Of a DNA stretch of 64,000 nt, positions 10,195 through 22,344 are shown one piece after another (position 1 is the first letter of the stretch; every line of letters starts with the position of its first letter). The DNA lies in NCBI GenBank assembly GCA_032622095.1, contig CP136064.1, positions 188,719,794 to 188,783,793 of the forward strand. The letters are read 5' to 3'. The notes under the pieces were generated by a model, which ran no database searches, had not been told where the DNA came from, and saw only the letters and a program-made list of their open reading frames with translations. The stretch is from Siphonodentalium dalli (Eukaryota; Mollusca; Scaphopoda; Gadilida; Siphonodentaliidae). Position numbers and translations under genes: made by a program.

Positions 10195-10857
10195 TCAAAC
10201 GGCAGGGAATTATGGGAAATTTGCAGTCCTCAGAATATTCTACATTCTTGTGCATGGCTTGAGGTCATTACCATAATGGCAAGAAAAATTTGTCCACTTG
10301 CATGCCTACACACAGATTTTCTAGGCTTTTTTAGAAAGACTCATCAATGAGTATTTAGTATAGAGAAGGCTAAACTACCACAAATATTTACTGACCCATA
10401 CCTTACTTTGCCAACTGGCCCTCTAATTCAAACCAGTGTTTGACAGGCATAAATTGGTAGATTCTTTTGATATATTGATCCTGTTCACATTCCTGGATCT
10501 AATTTGACCATCAAATATGTCTGTCTTTTGCAAGATAATTTGAATGGCCAGACTGCCGCTGAAGAGTACCAAAAAATATTTTTAGAATATTAAAGCCTGC
10601 ATAAATTGATTATCAAGGCGATATTTCTTGAAGTTGTCTGGCCTACGATTGTTCAGACTCTGCCCTCAGTTTAGACTGTATCTTTGAGCTTGACCCCTGT
10701 ATGTGAACCTACCAAATTTGATGTATTTCAGACTATTGGGAGGATAAATTGTTAATATCAGGGTACGTGCTTTGCCTGCAAAAGAGAATGTCCATCACAT
10801 CTGTAGCCTTTGTATTCCATTTCCTGAATAGCTAGACTGAATGGTGGAACATCGTCT

Positions 10858-11410
10858 GTATACAGACTGATCACTTTAATATTTATACGGAATGAAATTC
10901 AATTTTGGGATGAAATCCATCAAGTCAATGTAACAATATTGATCTGAGTGTATCAAGAAATGCTTCAGGCTTTTCTTGTCTTGGTGGTGCTTTCGTCGTT
11001 GTACTGAGAATTGTGTTATTGCCCCCCCCCCCCCCCACACACACACAAACAGCTGGTTTGTTGTATGTGTGTCCACTCTAAATGGCTTTCATATATCTTC
11101 AGTAAAAATTAAGAAAATAATGTTTGTAAAAAAAAGAAAATAATAATAGATATGTTAAAGTGAGTAATCATCAGAATATTTTTTTACACCTGCCCGACAA
11201 TTGTTGAAACTAAATAGGCCATCGGTTTGAACTGTGTCTGAACTTGGTCCCTGTATGCTAGCATACAGACTGATCACTTATTCCACGGAATGGAATTAAA
11301 TTTTGTGATGAAATCCATCAAGTCATTGTAACGGTATTGATTCAAGTGTATCTTTGAAATGCTTATGGTCATTATCCTCTGGGTGATTTTGTCCATGTTG
11401 CACCAATTCC
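10858..11410. repeat. Diverged direct repeat of about 125 bp
   Basis: The segment with ATACAGACTGATCACTT, GATGAAATCCATCAAGTCA and AGTGTATC occurs at about 10858-10980 and again at about 11250-11375. Between the copies is a C-run followed by CA repeats (11022-11046). An associated GGGTGATTT...CCATGT segment recurs near 12040. Confidence 0.55.
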
Positions 11411-12059
11411 CTATGGGGGGAATCACATTTTTGGTCATGCTATAATGAATAACAGTGCATGTCTGTCAGTCAGTCCGTCTGTCCATCCATGTTGCAACGT
11501 AGGCAAGATAACTTTTAACTAACGAAATTGATTTTGACTGGATTTGAATCAAGGCTTCTATTCATGAATCTCTTGGATGAGCTCGAAAAGCAGTCCTTAC
11601 CAGAATTTTTTTTTTCCAGGAATTAATATGCCTCCTGGATTGTTTGCTGAATGTCTTTCTCTTCATAAGCTCAAACTCCCAACAAATGTAATCCGAATTT
11701 GACCACATTTGGTTTACGCAACCACACATTTTCTCATGCCAAAGCTCGACCATCAGCATCAATCTACGGTGCGTAATTTTATTTTATTGTATTGTAAGTA
11801 ATACAAGCTCTTGCTCCGTCTTTGCCAAATGTCATAATTTTTAAGCCATTCCTCATACATCAAATGACGTTGACATCACATGAATTAATGACATTAGGCT
11901 CGATCGACTATGAAACCAGAACGTTAAATATGATAAGATGATATCATGAAGAAAACTTTGGATAAACAACACTCAGGTTATGATGGTCGAGTATATAATA
12001 AATACAGAATGGTGAATTCTTGAGTTTATGTAACACTCGGGGTGATTTCATCCATGTAG
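11411..12059. other. Intronic, no gene recognised
   Basis: Contains a 66-codon minus-strand frame of no known family and short CTGTCCATCC runs reminiscent of the M/P repeats. Confidence 0.4.
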
Positions 12060-12181
12060 TACTGCACGATTTCCCTTCTCAGGATTGCATTAGAGAGGTT
12101 TCACTTCTGACTTGCTGCCAGCAAGGTAAATGACAGCGTATCATAGTGACAATCGATACAAGTGAATGCACAAACAAATAA

Positions 12182-12348
12182 AGTAATGCCCTAAATAATC
12201 GACTCCTTAACAACCACAGCAGAATTATGGGTAACTTTTCAGGATTTAGTCAGAAATATGGCTTGTTGCCATTCATCGGAAAGCTCTCAGTGAAAAGTTA
12301 TCCATAATTCTGCTGTGGTTAAGGAGTCGATTATTTAGGGCATTACTG
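12182..12348. repeat. Family A palindrome A5
   Basis: Left arm full length, with an ACC duplication (AACAACCACAGC); right arm shortened next to the centre. The left tip reads AGTAATGCCC with a lost first C. Confidence 0.85.
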
Positions 12349-12472
12349 TAGTGCTGCTCGAATTCCCTTCTCAGGATTGCATTAGAGAGGTTTCACTTCT
12401 GACTTGCTGCCTGCAAGGTAAATGACAGCATGTCATAGTGACAATCGATACAAGTGAATGCACAAACAAATA

Positions 12473-12637
12473 CAGTAATGCCCTAAATAATCGACTCCTT
12501 AACCACAGCAGAATTATGGGTAACTTTTCAGGATTTAGTCGGAAATATGGCTTGTTGCCATTCATCGGAAAGCTCTCAGTGAAAAGTTACCCATAATTCT
12601 GCTGTGGTTAAGGAGTCGATTATTTAGGGCATTACTG
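12473..12637. repeat. Family A palindrome A6
   Basis: Same asymmetric internal deletion as A5, which supports a shared origin by segmental duplication. Flanked by TA at the left. Confidence 0.85.
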
Positions 12638-12929
12638 CAGTTCTGCAAGAATTCCAATCTCAGAATTGCATTAGAGAGGCTCCACTTGTGACTTGCTGCC
12701 TGCATTATAAATAACAGCATATCATGTTGACAGTCAACACAAGTGAATGCACAAACAAATATTTACAACTAGGGAACATCTTGCTAAACCGATTTGTAAC
12801 AACAATATTACAGTATAATAGTGATTTTGGTTGCAGAAGTGATAACTCTTAAGAAGTTTTGAAGTTTACAGAACTTATGGCAATCGGTTGAGTTGAAACT
12901 GGTTATAAATTGAAGGCTCGATCCTCATA

Positions 12930-13142
12930 CAGTAATGCCCTAAGTAATCGACTCTTTAACCACAGCAGAATTATGGGTAACTTTTCAAGAATTAGTCGGA
13001 AATATGACTTGTTGCCATTCATCGGAAAGCTCTTGGTGAGAGCTTTCCGATGAATGGCAACAAGCCATATTTCCGACTATATCCTGAAAAGTTACCCACA
13101 ATTCTGCTGTGGTTAAAGAGTCGATTACTTAGGGCATTATTG
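12930..13142. repeat. Family A palindrome A7, full length
   Basis: About 213 bp, CAGTAATGCCC to GGGCATTATTG, TA on both sides. The two arms are complementary almost throughout with a small centre at GCTCTTGGTGAGAGC. Confidence 0.9.
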
Positions 13143-13971
13143 TAGTTGATTCTCTTATATCAAACTCTGACCTATTTCGAAATCAGAATGAACCACGTAT
13201 ATGCATGATTTTGATGTCTTCCGAAAATTGCAGTTTAATCTGTTTTAATTCCTACAAGCTACAATGCCTACCAAAATTTATGTGAGTGTATAGATAACTC
13301 TAATCTGTGGATCATCGTTATATTAAGGGAGACTATTGATTTACATCAGCAAAATCCAATTACCTTACTCTGAAGCTAAACCTAGTTAATAAACATGGCC
13401 ATTTTTTTTTCAGGAGAAAAAAATGATTTTCTCCTTAAAGGTCGGGTTTTGTAGCATTGAGTTGACACTGGCTTCTCTATGGTAGGTTAATTGGCTCTGG
13501 GATTTCCGATAACGAGACTGGTCTACTATTGTAGCTGCCTGCCGATCCGTAATAATAGGGTCTATCATGCTACATCTATCGTCTATGAGGCTGCGTGAGA
13601 CATCTTTCCCGTAAGCCTTAAATGCCAGACCGTGATGGAACGCTGTAGGTGTATCTGTCACACTAATTCTGCCGCGTTGATAATATGCATAATTGGCTCA
13701 TACCGTTCCTATCCTCTGAGGAATTCGGTATTGAGATAATATATTTTGTGGGTCTAAGTAATGTCGTCAGTTTCCAATACCATTGTGTCAGTTCCCATTT
13801 CGCTGCCGCATTGGGAGGCATTTGACCTCACACACAGATTCAGATATCTCATACTAATGAAGTTCCCCAATGTTGTCTCCTTGGGAGAGGGGGACATACT
13901 TATGCTTCAGTCAGTCAGATGTATAGCATATTTAATAACCCTGTCCAGTGATGAAACAATTTTGTGTTACA
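13143..13971. other. Intronic, no gene recognised
   Basis: Unique-looking. An 83-codon minus frame (13410-13661) and an 82-codon plus frame (13761-14009) show no domain I know; the latter runs into J2. Confidence 0.4.
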
Positions 13972-14275
13972 CAGAGACCAGCTTAGAGAATTCAAATTGG
14001 GAGAATTAAGTCACTTCTCCCTATTAGATTATATGGGAGGGAATATGTCATAAGGTTGAAGATCAATTTACTCCCTAGCATGACATCAATAAGTACCAGT
14101 ATTATGCAATACAAGGGCCCATTTATAATACCATTGTAGAGTAAGTAGACTTCAAATATGCTGTATGGAAATATGCATACTTGTATACGAGAGATAAGTC
14201 ACTTCCCCTTATGACAACAATTGGGAGAAGTGACACAATTTAGGGAGAAGATCTCGCCCTCTAGACTGGTCCCTG
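13972..14275 (+). mobile_element. Family J element J2
   Basis: Starts CAGAGACCAGCTTAGAGA and ends AGACTGGTCCCTG. The eight bases on each side (GTGTTACA and GTCTTAGA) agree at six positions, a decayed 8-bp target duplication. Inside are two GGGAGAAGTGAC-type segments in inverted arrangement. Non-coding, hAT-like by ends. Confidence 0.7.
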
Positions 14276-15125
14276 GTCTTAGACACAGCGAGTAGGAGAT
14301 TTTATATTTCTAGGCATGTTTGTCAATTGGTTTCCGAGGGTCAATGGTTTCTCTATGTGCGGTGGCATGAATTCTCACTGAAAATAACCTTCAGCGCTTT
14401 TTTTTTGTCAATAAAACTGATAATGTAACTGAAAATATGGCCTAACAGTTGAAACAATGGGATCTAAAACTTAAACCTGCCCTAACGCCTCATCCTATAA
14501 TCCCTGCTGCGGGCAGTAAACCCTGGTGCAGTCGTCAGTAAATTGCACATCGGGCTATAACAGAGTTTTCCATACCAGGATTAGTCTAATTAGATAAAAG
14601 TAGTCAATTTAGAAGTTATACCAACCAATGGAAGAAGTATATGATAGGCAATGCCTATTTATGCTGTGCCAAGAGTTCAGAAAAAATTCGATATCAGTTC
14701 TCAGAAAAACACAATCTTAGTTGAACGCACTTGGAATTTCGGGGTTAATTTCAGTTTCATTCAGGAAAGCTTTCATTACAGTCACTTCTCGAGAATTTTT
14801 TTGAAAACGTGGAGCAGGCAAAATGGGACACTCTACCCGTCACCACGTGTTTTGATACTAAAAAAAACAAATCCATATCCAGTAACTCGAATAAAGATAT
14901 CTTTCCAAACATATAATACTGTAAATAGATCAAGCAAAAACGTAATGCGGGCAGGAGTAACCTCTGACGCAGGCAAAAATTGTGCCACCATAGAATGTCA
15001 GCTTCTCACATTTCATTTACGTAATGCATTTTGGAGACATTTAGTCTCGATCGTCTTTGTTTCCGAAGAATGTATAAATGCATGCATAAAGTTAAACTAA
15101 GTCATAAACAGAAAATCGTTCGAAA
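14276..15125. other. Flank of the transposase pseudogene
   Basis: Includes a 149-codon + frame (14651-15100) that resembles no protein I know. It may be the 5' part of the same old element as the pseudogene, but I could not find terminal repeats. Confidence 0.35.
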
Positions 15126-15796
15126 ATGAAAACCGACAGTCCTGCAAAATGGCGTAAATGTGAATCTGATGTTGAAAGTCCTGCAAAACGGAGTAGATAT
15201 GATTTTAAATACAGAGAATAGTGGTCAGTTGGTTTATCGTGGTTGACTCGCAGTGATCGCGGAGAATATTTTGCTTACTGTAGTGTAAACTAGTGTTTGC
15301 AACAGTCATTTCAACATAGCGCATGGTGGAAAAAACGATATCACAAGACACAGAACTTCGACTCAACACATGGGGCTCAGTATTAAAAGTCGTTAAATCT
15401 TCGAATGCAATGACCAGTTTCCTCACGAAAGATACGACTACGTCAACTATTGACCAAAAGGTACTGAAGGCAGAGATTTTGTTCACTAACTTCATAGCGG
15501 AACACAATCTACCGTTCGCGATAGCCGATCACTTCACGAAGCTTATTCCCATTCAAGAAATTAGGCGAAATAATCAAATAACTGTGCCTAACAGCAACGC
15601 AGATTCCGAACAAATATTTTCAATTGTGAGAAAGATTCAACAGAGTTGCAGGGCAGACTTAAAAAATGATACCACTTGTGCCCTGATAGCCACGAAGTTG
15701 AATCAAAATGGGGATTGTTTCCAATTGAACATTTCTGAAGACATGAGTAAATTGGCAAAGGGTGCAACACTGTCATATACAAAAGAACATAAATAA
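15126..15796 (+). pseudogene. Decayed hAT-like transposase with BED-type finger
   Basis: Reading from the ATG at 15126, the first part (SPAKWRK..., then WLTRSDRGEYFAYCSV) looks like the N-terminal BED-type finger region of a transposon protein but has stops and a frameshift. The frame opening at 15323 continues with FTNFIAEHNLPFAIADHFTK, typical of a large invertebrate family of transposase-like proteins, then jumps to VPNSNADSEQIFSIVRK, which resembles the C-terminal dimerisation region of hAT transposases. The catalytic middle is missing, so this is an internally deleted, non-functional copy. An AATAAA lies about 100 nt after the stop. Confidence 0.65.
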
Positions 15797-15947
15797 GTGA
15801 ATGCCGAGCCTGTATGATTAAAATGTGCTAAATGTATTGTTTGTTTAAAATCTTTATTTTATGTAATATATATATACAAATTTTTTTGTTTGAATAAATT
15901 GATGAATTAAAGCTTCTTCTTTTCATTTTACATCTGAAAAAAAAAAT

Positions 15948-16043
15948 CTCCCTGATAGGACCCACAATCTCCTTGATACAGAACCCATATCTCCCTGATA
16001 GGACCCACAATCTCCTTGATACAGAACCCATATCTCCCTGATC
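15948..16043. repeat. Short tandem repeat, 43-bp unit
   Basis: A unit with ATCTCCCTGATAGGACCCAC and CTCCTTGATACAGAACCC occurs about 2.3 times. It lies just past the transposase pseudogene and may be its subterminal repeat. Confidence 0.7.
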
Positions 16044-16890
16044 AAAATTTTCTAGGTTAATAATAACAGGTCTGAATGTCACATGCAATTGTCAATATTT
16101 TCCTACTTAAATGCAGCAAATGGTAATGTTAAATGTAGATTTAGTTTCCTAAACTATCTATACCAATGGAACTTTGACAACGTTGTCCAAATTTATCACC
16201 ACCTACTCGTCTTGGAGCTGAAAAAAAAACTTATTCGCACACTTCATCGATCATTTCGTCACTTTTATGGAGCTGTAATCGCCGAACTGTTAACATTTTG
16301 TTGAAGCTGGGTTCATTATGACCTCATGGATCCAGAGTTGTGTCCGAAGAAACACAATTAATAAAAACAATTTCATCAAAACAAACCTACCTGTACTCTA
16401 CACTCGTGCCCGCAGCGCGGGTATTATATGATGACCAGCATGCTCTGATTCATTACAAATTTCAGTCATATCTTATTAATTTTGATGGAAATTTAAACTG
16501 CTGCAATGACGGTAAACCCCAATTGGTCATCTATTTAGTCTGTTGGTATCAGTGCTCCTGTGCCTCTGAAAATATATTTTAATAATTAGACCAATTTTTT
16601 GTGGGGATTAGATTATTCCATTTAATTTGTTCATTGTGACGCCTGACAGTTATTCAGACTATATAAGCATTCCTCCGTCAAATCTTGTCTTTCTATCAAT
16701 GGGAGTATTCATTGCAGAGAGAATCTGTTAGTTGCCATGGTTACATCAAGTTACCTATTGATTAAGATTTTGTGAGGGATTTTTCATGAAATGTCTAGAA
16801 AATATAGGACGTCTGCAAGATACAGACACACTTTCATAACCATCGTTATTTATGGGTTTCTTTTTTTCTTCAGGGATGTCTTATCCCATT
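16044..16890. other. Intronic, no gene recognised
   Basis: AT-rich, with two + frames of 73 and 80 codons that recall nothing. GTGCCCGCAGCGCGGG at 16405 is a small GC hairpin. Confidence 0.4.
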
Positions 16891-16894
16891 TGTT

Positions 16895-17025
16895 AGCGAA
16901 TAGATTCTCCTATTATAAAAGCATACATTGGAATTTTCTGCTATTTATTCGGAGGGATGTATTGATATTAAAACAAGTGAAGAATTCAACAAATAATCGA
17001 TACCCATTTTTAAAGGCAAATTGTA
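16895..17025. repeat. Possible D remnant
   Basis: Weak order-preserved matches to D (AAAGCATACATTGGAATTTT, TTATTCGGAGGGATG, GAATTCAACAAATAAT). Confidence 0.35.
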
Positions 17026-17036
17026 CCTGATATCTG

Positions 17037-17248
17037 CAGTAATGCCCTAAATAATCGACTCCTTAACCACAGCTGAATTATGGGTAATTTTTCAGGATTT
17101 AGTCGAAAATATGGCTTGTTGCCATTCATCGGAAAGTTCTCACTGAGAGCTTTCCGATGAATGGCAACAAGCCATATTTCTGACTAAATCCTGAAAAATT
17201 ATCCATAATTCTGCTGTGGTTAAGGAGTTGATTATTTAGGGCATCCTG
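17037..17248. repeat. Family A palindrome A8, full length
   Basis: CAGTAATGCCC to GGGCATCCTG. ACCTGATAT occurs just outside each end (17025-17033 and 17253-17261), suggesting a local duplication around the insertion. Confidence 0.85.
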
Positions 17249-17259
17249 TACACCTGATA

Positions 17260-17613
17260 TGAATGCCATTATGGGAGACCAAATTCACATTTATTAATAA
17301 TTGCGCTTCAGCGCTATCCAATTGCGCTTCAGCTGAAGCGCAATTATTGTTACAAGCTTACACCCCTGAATAGATCATTTTCTATTGGATTTATTCATTA
17401 ATTAACTGGGGGTGCCCATATATGGGAAAATAATTGCGCTTCAGTGCAATTAATTTTCTATTGGATTTATTCATTAATTAACTGGGGGGTTTAGCCATAT
17501 ATGGAAAATTAATTGCGCTTCAGCGCAATTAATTTTGGATTGCGCTTCAGCGCAATTGAATTGCACTGGAGCACAATTATTAATAAATGTGAATTTGGCC
17601 TCCCATATGCCAT
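17260..17613. repeat. Hairpin-cluster element G
   Basis: Outer inverted arms (ATTCACATTTATTAATAATT and complement, extended by GGGAGACC / GGCCTCCC) enclose several copies of the small hairpin ATTGCGCTTCAGCGCAAT and two direct copies of a segment with TTGGATTTATTCATTAATTA. Non-coding. I know no named family with this layout. Confidence 0.75.
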
Positions 17614-17814
17614 CAACATTGGATTGGCCATAAACTATGAAATTCTAGTTGCGGATTTTACTCAAAACTGGCTCCATGAAGGGTAGGTGTTTTCAAATAC
17701 TGTTCAAATAAATAGAGTATATGTTACTTGAGTATTCCCATTGTACTGCTCCAAGTACCTTTGTCATTATGACATACATTAACACTTTTGCTGTCCAAAG
17801 TCCATTCCATTTCT

Positions 17815-17935
17815 ATACTAAATACTAATTGATGAGTACTTATCCCTTTAATAGGAAATGTTCAGATAATAAGTTTAGCAAATAACCACGAACATTTCCT
17901 TCACATAAATATGACTCTGTCTGTATCAGGTGTTA
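17815..17935. repeat. Element D5, partial
   Basis: Contains TTTCTATACTAAATACTAAT, GGAAATGTTCAGATAATAAG and the inverted AACATTTCCTTCACATAAAT; ends are lost. Confidence 0.55.
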
Positions 17936-18231
17936 TCACAAGGATGCCACAAGCTTGGGAACATGGGGGTGGGTGGTATGTCGAATTACAACAGGTTTCG
18001 TCAATTTTTTCTTTCCAAAGTTACAGCCATTCTTGGACTTGTTAAAATGTTGTCATTCTCAATGGCAGAATTCACTATAAATGTCTAATGTGTGGTATAA
18101 TGCCATGAGCCTATATGAATAACCAAATTGTATTTTTGTTACATGACCAATCATAATACAGCATTATAGATGCCAAGTGATCTTTTTTGGTGATGGAAAG
18201 GGTGAGGGAACCATGGAGGCAGAGCGTCAAG

Positions 18232-18581
18232 CAGGGACCAGCCTAGAGATTTCAAATTGGGAGAAGTCACTTCTCCATGTTTGGTTATAAGGGAGAAGTG
18301 GGCATTAGCAGGGAGAGGTACCAATGGCTGAAGTTCAAGTTACACCCCAGTGCCACCCCTCTATGATCCAATAAGTATTATTCTACACCAGAGCCCATTT
18401 AGAAAACCATTATAATGTGTAAGAACACCATTATAATGAGTAAATATACTTTAAATATGATGTTTGGACATATGAATACTTGTATATGAGAGAGGTCACT
18501 TCTCCCTTGGACAAAAATAGGGAGAAGTGGCACATTTTAGGGAGAAGCTGTCTCCCAAGTCACCCTCTCGGCTGGTTCCTG
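18232..18581 (+). mobile_element. Family J element J3, complete
   Basis: CAGGGACCAGCCTAGAGA at the left, GGCTGGTTCCTG at the right. Eight-base flanks GCGTCAAG and GCATCAAG differ at one position, a clear 8-bp target duplication. About 350 bp, non-coding; hAT superfamily by ends and duplication length. Confidence 0.85.
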
Positions 18582-19067
18582 GCATCAAGAACAAATTCAA
18601 TGCACAATGATCTCACAGCTACCATATGGAACAATCTCAGGACTTCCACATGTTGGATCCCTGGATACAGCATGGTCCCTCGATATGACATGGTCCCTGG
18701 ATACAGATTAGTGCCTTGCGACATAATAATCCGATAACTCCCCGCTAGGCCTGTGGATTTTGTATGTCATCAGGTGTTATTACAAGGATGCCCATTGATT
18801 CCTCTCTAATTGTTTCTTCACATTCCTATTGATTGCCGTTTTTGACGACTTAATATCTTAGAGCTTTTATACAATGCCCTCTAACAAAAATCAGCTTGTC
18901 CATTATGGAATTTATAAAAGCCTATATTAGGCCATAGTAACTGTATTGCTAAATTTTCATCCACTTTTTTTTCTCCAAAAAAGATGAAAATCTAGCAACT
19001 ATTTTATTGTGGCCTCAGGGCTCTGCGAAGCTTTTATTTGATTCTCGAATTGGGCGGGTAAATTTAG
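18582..19067. other. Intronic, no gene recognised
   Basis: Unique-looking. Short direct repeats ATGGTCCCT/GATACAG near 18660-18710. Confidence 0.4.
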
Positions 19068-20647
19068 GTCGCTACAATAGCAAACTATTCTGATATCAGG
19101 CAGAGAAAGGTCTGCTCTCACTATAGGTCTATTAGAATAACGCCTGAACTTTTAGTCTAACTCACTGTTTTTGTATTTTTCTCACCCGATCACGTAAATG
19201 TTGGGAGTCATTAGAAATATTGAAATATTTTACAAATGCGAACAATCTATATTAATCAGAGATACCTGTTTGTTCGTCTAGGCATTCTTGAAATGTACTT
19301 TCAGACTTTAATACAATGTTCATGATTTTCAAAACATAAACTTTACCAACTGTTATAACTTGAAGATGAGAAGATATTTTTGCGACTGAAACTTCTATTT
19401 GGGCTTATATGTTGTAGCACCCTCCATCACCCATTGGACGCTCTTGTAATTAATTGCATACCCTAGTTTTCCCAAGTACACTTAGCAATGCTGTTGAATT
19501 GATCTTTGGCCCATGGTTTTGGGCACTAAATTTACCAGGTTTACAAAATTGGTATTATGTTACCCAGGTATGCTGGTACTTGTATTTTGATACCCAGGTT
19601 TGCCTCATATGTAGACCCTATATATTCTATTTGATTTGATCTCTAATCTCACCCCTGATTCAACTGTAAACCTCTGGTTCACAGGGCCCTATAGTCTATA
19701 TAGTGTCAAAACTTTGCTCTAGGGATTATATGGCATAGTACCAATATTTACCAGATTTGGTGTATTCTAATATACAAGTAAACAAGGTTTGAAATAATGT
19801 AAGAGCATATAAATAAGAACAAAGGGTATTCCTGTGGCTATAAATAAATACAACTGGTCACAAGTATAACCAGCAACTGAAATTCTAATGAAATAAACTA
19901 TTTTGTGTTGTGTATGGTAATCAGGTTTACGGTTCATGTAAGTTTTCATTTATTTTCATGAGTTTCACAAATTCTGCTTTTTCATGACTCCCAAACAAAG
20001 TGTTGATATGATACATCAAGAGATCTTTCTTGGCAATTCGCGGAATATACATCCCAAATTTTGTGATAGTTTTACTGTCATAATGAAAATTGCCACCCAT
20101 GATATGATGACCGTGATCTATAATTTATCATCTAGAGACTATGGTATTAATTATGTGCATGTTTTAGTCTTTATTCGGTAACAATGTTGCATAGAGGCAT
20201 ACATATGACAGGTACACAGTAAACATAAAATAATACACAGAAAGTGAGAAAATTATTCTATAAAATATTGGTCATTTGTCGATTTAAGCTTCTAAGAAAA
20301 TTTCACTGTTTTTACCTACTCAATTTCAAAATGACCGACATAATGCACGTTGATTTAGATCATTTTATCGGCACCATTTAGAAAATTATAATCGGCCTGC
20401 ACTCGCTGCGAACTAGTGAAAATCTACATAAATATGCCTCGTTACTCTGATAACTATACACTTCAAGTAGTGCGCACATTGATGGCATGTCAAATCGTGT
20501 CAATGTTATTGATTCTGCTGCGCACACAAAAAAATTTATTGAAGAAAACCTCATTCAGAGCTATTGGAATAATTAAAAACAACTAAAGCGAAGTGAGATC
20601 GGACCTTTTTTCTGCCTGATATCAGAATTGTTTGCTATTGTAGCGAC
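19068..20647. repeat. Inverted repeat pair about 1.5 kb apart
   Basis: GTCGCTACAATAGCAAAC...GATATCAGGCAGA at 19068-19123 is matched in reverse complement at 20593-20647 (TCTGCCTGATATCAGAATTG, GTTTGCTATTGTAGCGAC). The arms may be ends of an old 1.6-kb element. No target duplication is visible. The interior has no recognisable gene. Confidence 0.6.
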
Positions 20648-21032
20648 TTGATCAATATTGTGATCATGTATCAGTTGCAGATATTCAGAAGTATAAACAA
20701 ATCGTATAATCAATTCTAGATATTTCATTCCTGTCCCCTCAGTTGTAAAGCCCCTGAGAAACACATGGGTTATGGAGATGTGTGTTATGAGTTTTGATTG
20801 ATTGAATTCAATCTGCAACAATAGCAGACATTTAGGAAGATCATTTTATCTAAATACATATACCAGGGCCAGTAACCTATGTCCTGATGTAATCTCTAAA
20901 CTGCTCCTTCGGATTTCTCGTATGTGGGCATCTATATGGCTCACCTAAAGGCTCGCCGAATGGATGCCACACACTCGCAAAAATATATGCTTTATTCAGC
21001 TACAAAATGCCGATATTCTCTATTTAACCATT

Positions 21033-21201
21033 GTAAATATGCAATCAACATCGTTTTCGATGCATCTGTCGGCATATAGAAGTGTCTGATGCCGAATTAC
21101 ATACTGTATACTTTCGCGAAATTATACTAAGTATATAGTTCAGCATCAGACACTTCTATATGCCGACAGATGTATCGAAAACGACTTTGATTGCTTATAA
21201 T
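21033..21201. repeat. Long hairpin, about 75-bp arms
   Basis: GCAATCAACATCGTTTTCGA...GGCATATAGAAGTGTCTGAT pairs with its complement at the right (ATCAGACACTTCTATATGCC...GATTGC), with a centre of about 25 nt near 21110-21135. Isolated; no copy elsewhere in the window. Confidence 0.8.
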
Positions 21202-21994
21202 TACGACAATCCGCATATTAGTTGGTGATTAAACTAGTTTTTTTTTAGAAACTATATTAAAAAACTAAAATAGTAAAAAAAAGTTATACTTGTGTCTGGA
21301 CTTCAGCTTCTGGGAATTGGGTCGAGAATAAATTGGGCGACCAGCCGGAAGTTCGAGATGAACACACACAATTCGATCTCTGTTTCCAAATTTCCAACTA
21401 TACAAAAGCAGGGCACCACACCATAAACTATTAAACTGTACTTAATTGCTGGTGTAAATTTCACTTATTTAAAACGATTATAGAACATCTATTGTCATAA
21501 AGATAATCCGATTCGATAGCAATTCCGAAGCGGTATTCCCAAAAATCCCCACCAAATTTGCGGTCTCCGGTGACAAACTCGAAAAATAAACAATCGCTAC
21601 AAAGGTGCATTCTATGCTCTCGTGACCACTGCCATGTCATATTAGTATTGGCACAAAGCTGGATAAATGCTAATACTAATGGTGGAATAGTTATGTAAAA
21701 CATTCCTTTATCCCCAACTAAATTATCGCATTTTATAGTTTCACTGATCTGTCTAATTCGTTAATTTTATTTTCACGGTATAGTAACTATGGACGCTTTT
21801 AGGAAATGGCGTCAGGATGTGGGGCGACTGTTGGTGCATGTCGCCCAATTTCTTAAGTATCACTGCGCGTTGTGATGCGGGAAACAACATTTCCCTCGGC
21901 TGATAGAGATTGTCGCTACCAAGCATATCTAAGGGCATTGACCAATCAAATGCACGTATTTAAGCAAAAGTAGTTGTAATTATTTAGTAATAAA
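21202..21994. other. Intronic, no gene recognised
   Basis: Unique-looking. Minus frames of 80 and 61 codons show no domain I know. Confidence 0.4.
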
Positions 21995-22142
21995 ACCTTT
22001 AAATATACTTTAAAAATGCTGTAGGGACATATGCATTCTGGTATATGAGAGAGAAGTCGCTTCTCCTTGGAACAAAAATAGGGAGAAATGGCACATTTTA
22101 GGGAGAAGAAGTCTTCCAATTTCCAAGTTGCATTCTAGGCTG
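21995..22142 (+). repeat. Family J fragment J4
   Basis: Right half of J: AATATACTTTAAAAATGCTG, GAGAGAAGTCGCTTCTCC, AAAAATAGGGAGAAATGGCA. It lacks both termini in clean form. Confidence 0.65.
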
Positions 22143-22344
22143 TTCGGCGGTGACACACCTCTCACCTTAGTGTTTTATTTTTGGTGTAGATCGGTTTAGA
22201 AAATATTTCATTTTCAGAATCAGTTATAACTTCTCATCTAAACATGTCTAGATATTATATGCGTTGTGGAGACTCTGAACATGAAGATTAGATATAAACT
22301 ATCAATATCAGAATTTACATTGGAATAAATCTTATTTAAGTCTC

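Larger units (their letters stand above)
12060..12765. repeat. Triplicated segment carrying two A copies
   Basis: A unit of about 120 bp (marked by CATTAGAGAGG, GACTTGCTGCC, AGTGAATGCACAAACAAATA) occurs at about 12070, 12360 and 12645. The first two are each followed by an A palindrome at the same position; the third lacks it. Duplication after A insertion is the simplest order of events for the first two units. Confidence 0.8.

Noticed and set aside
14651-15100. 149-codon + frame as a possible gene
   Set aside because: No recognisable domain, no splice or promoter context, and it lies in the flank of a decayed transposon.
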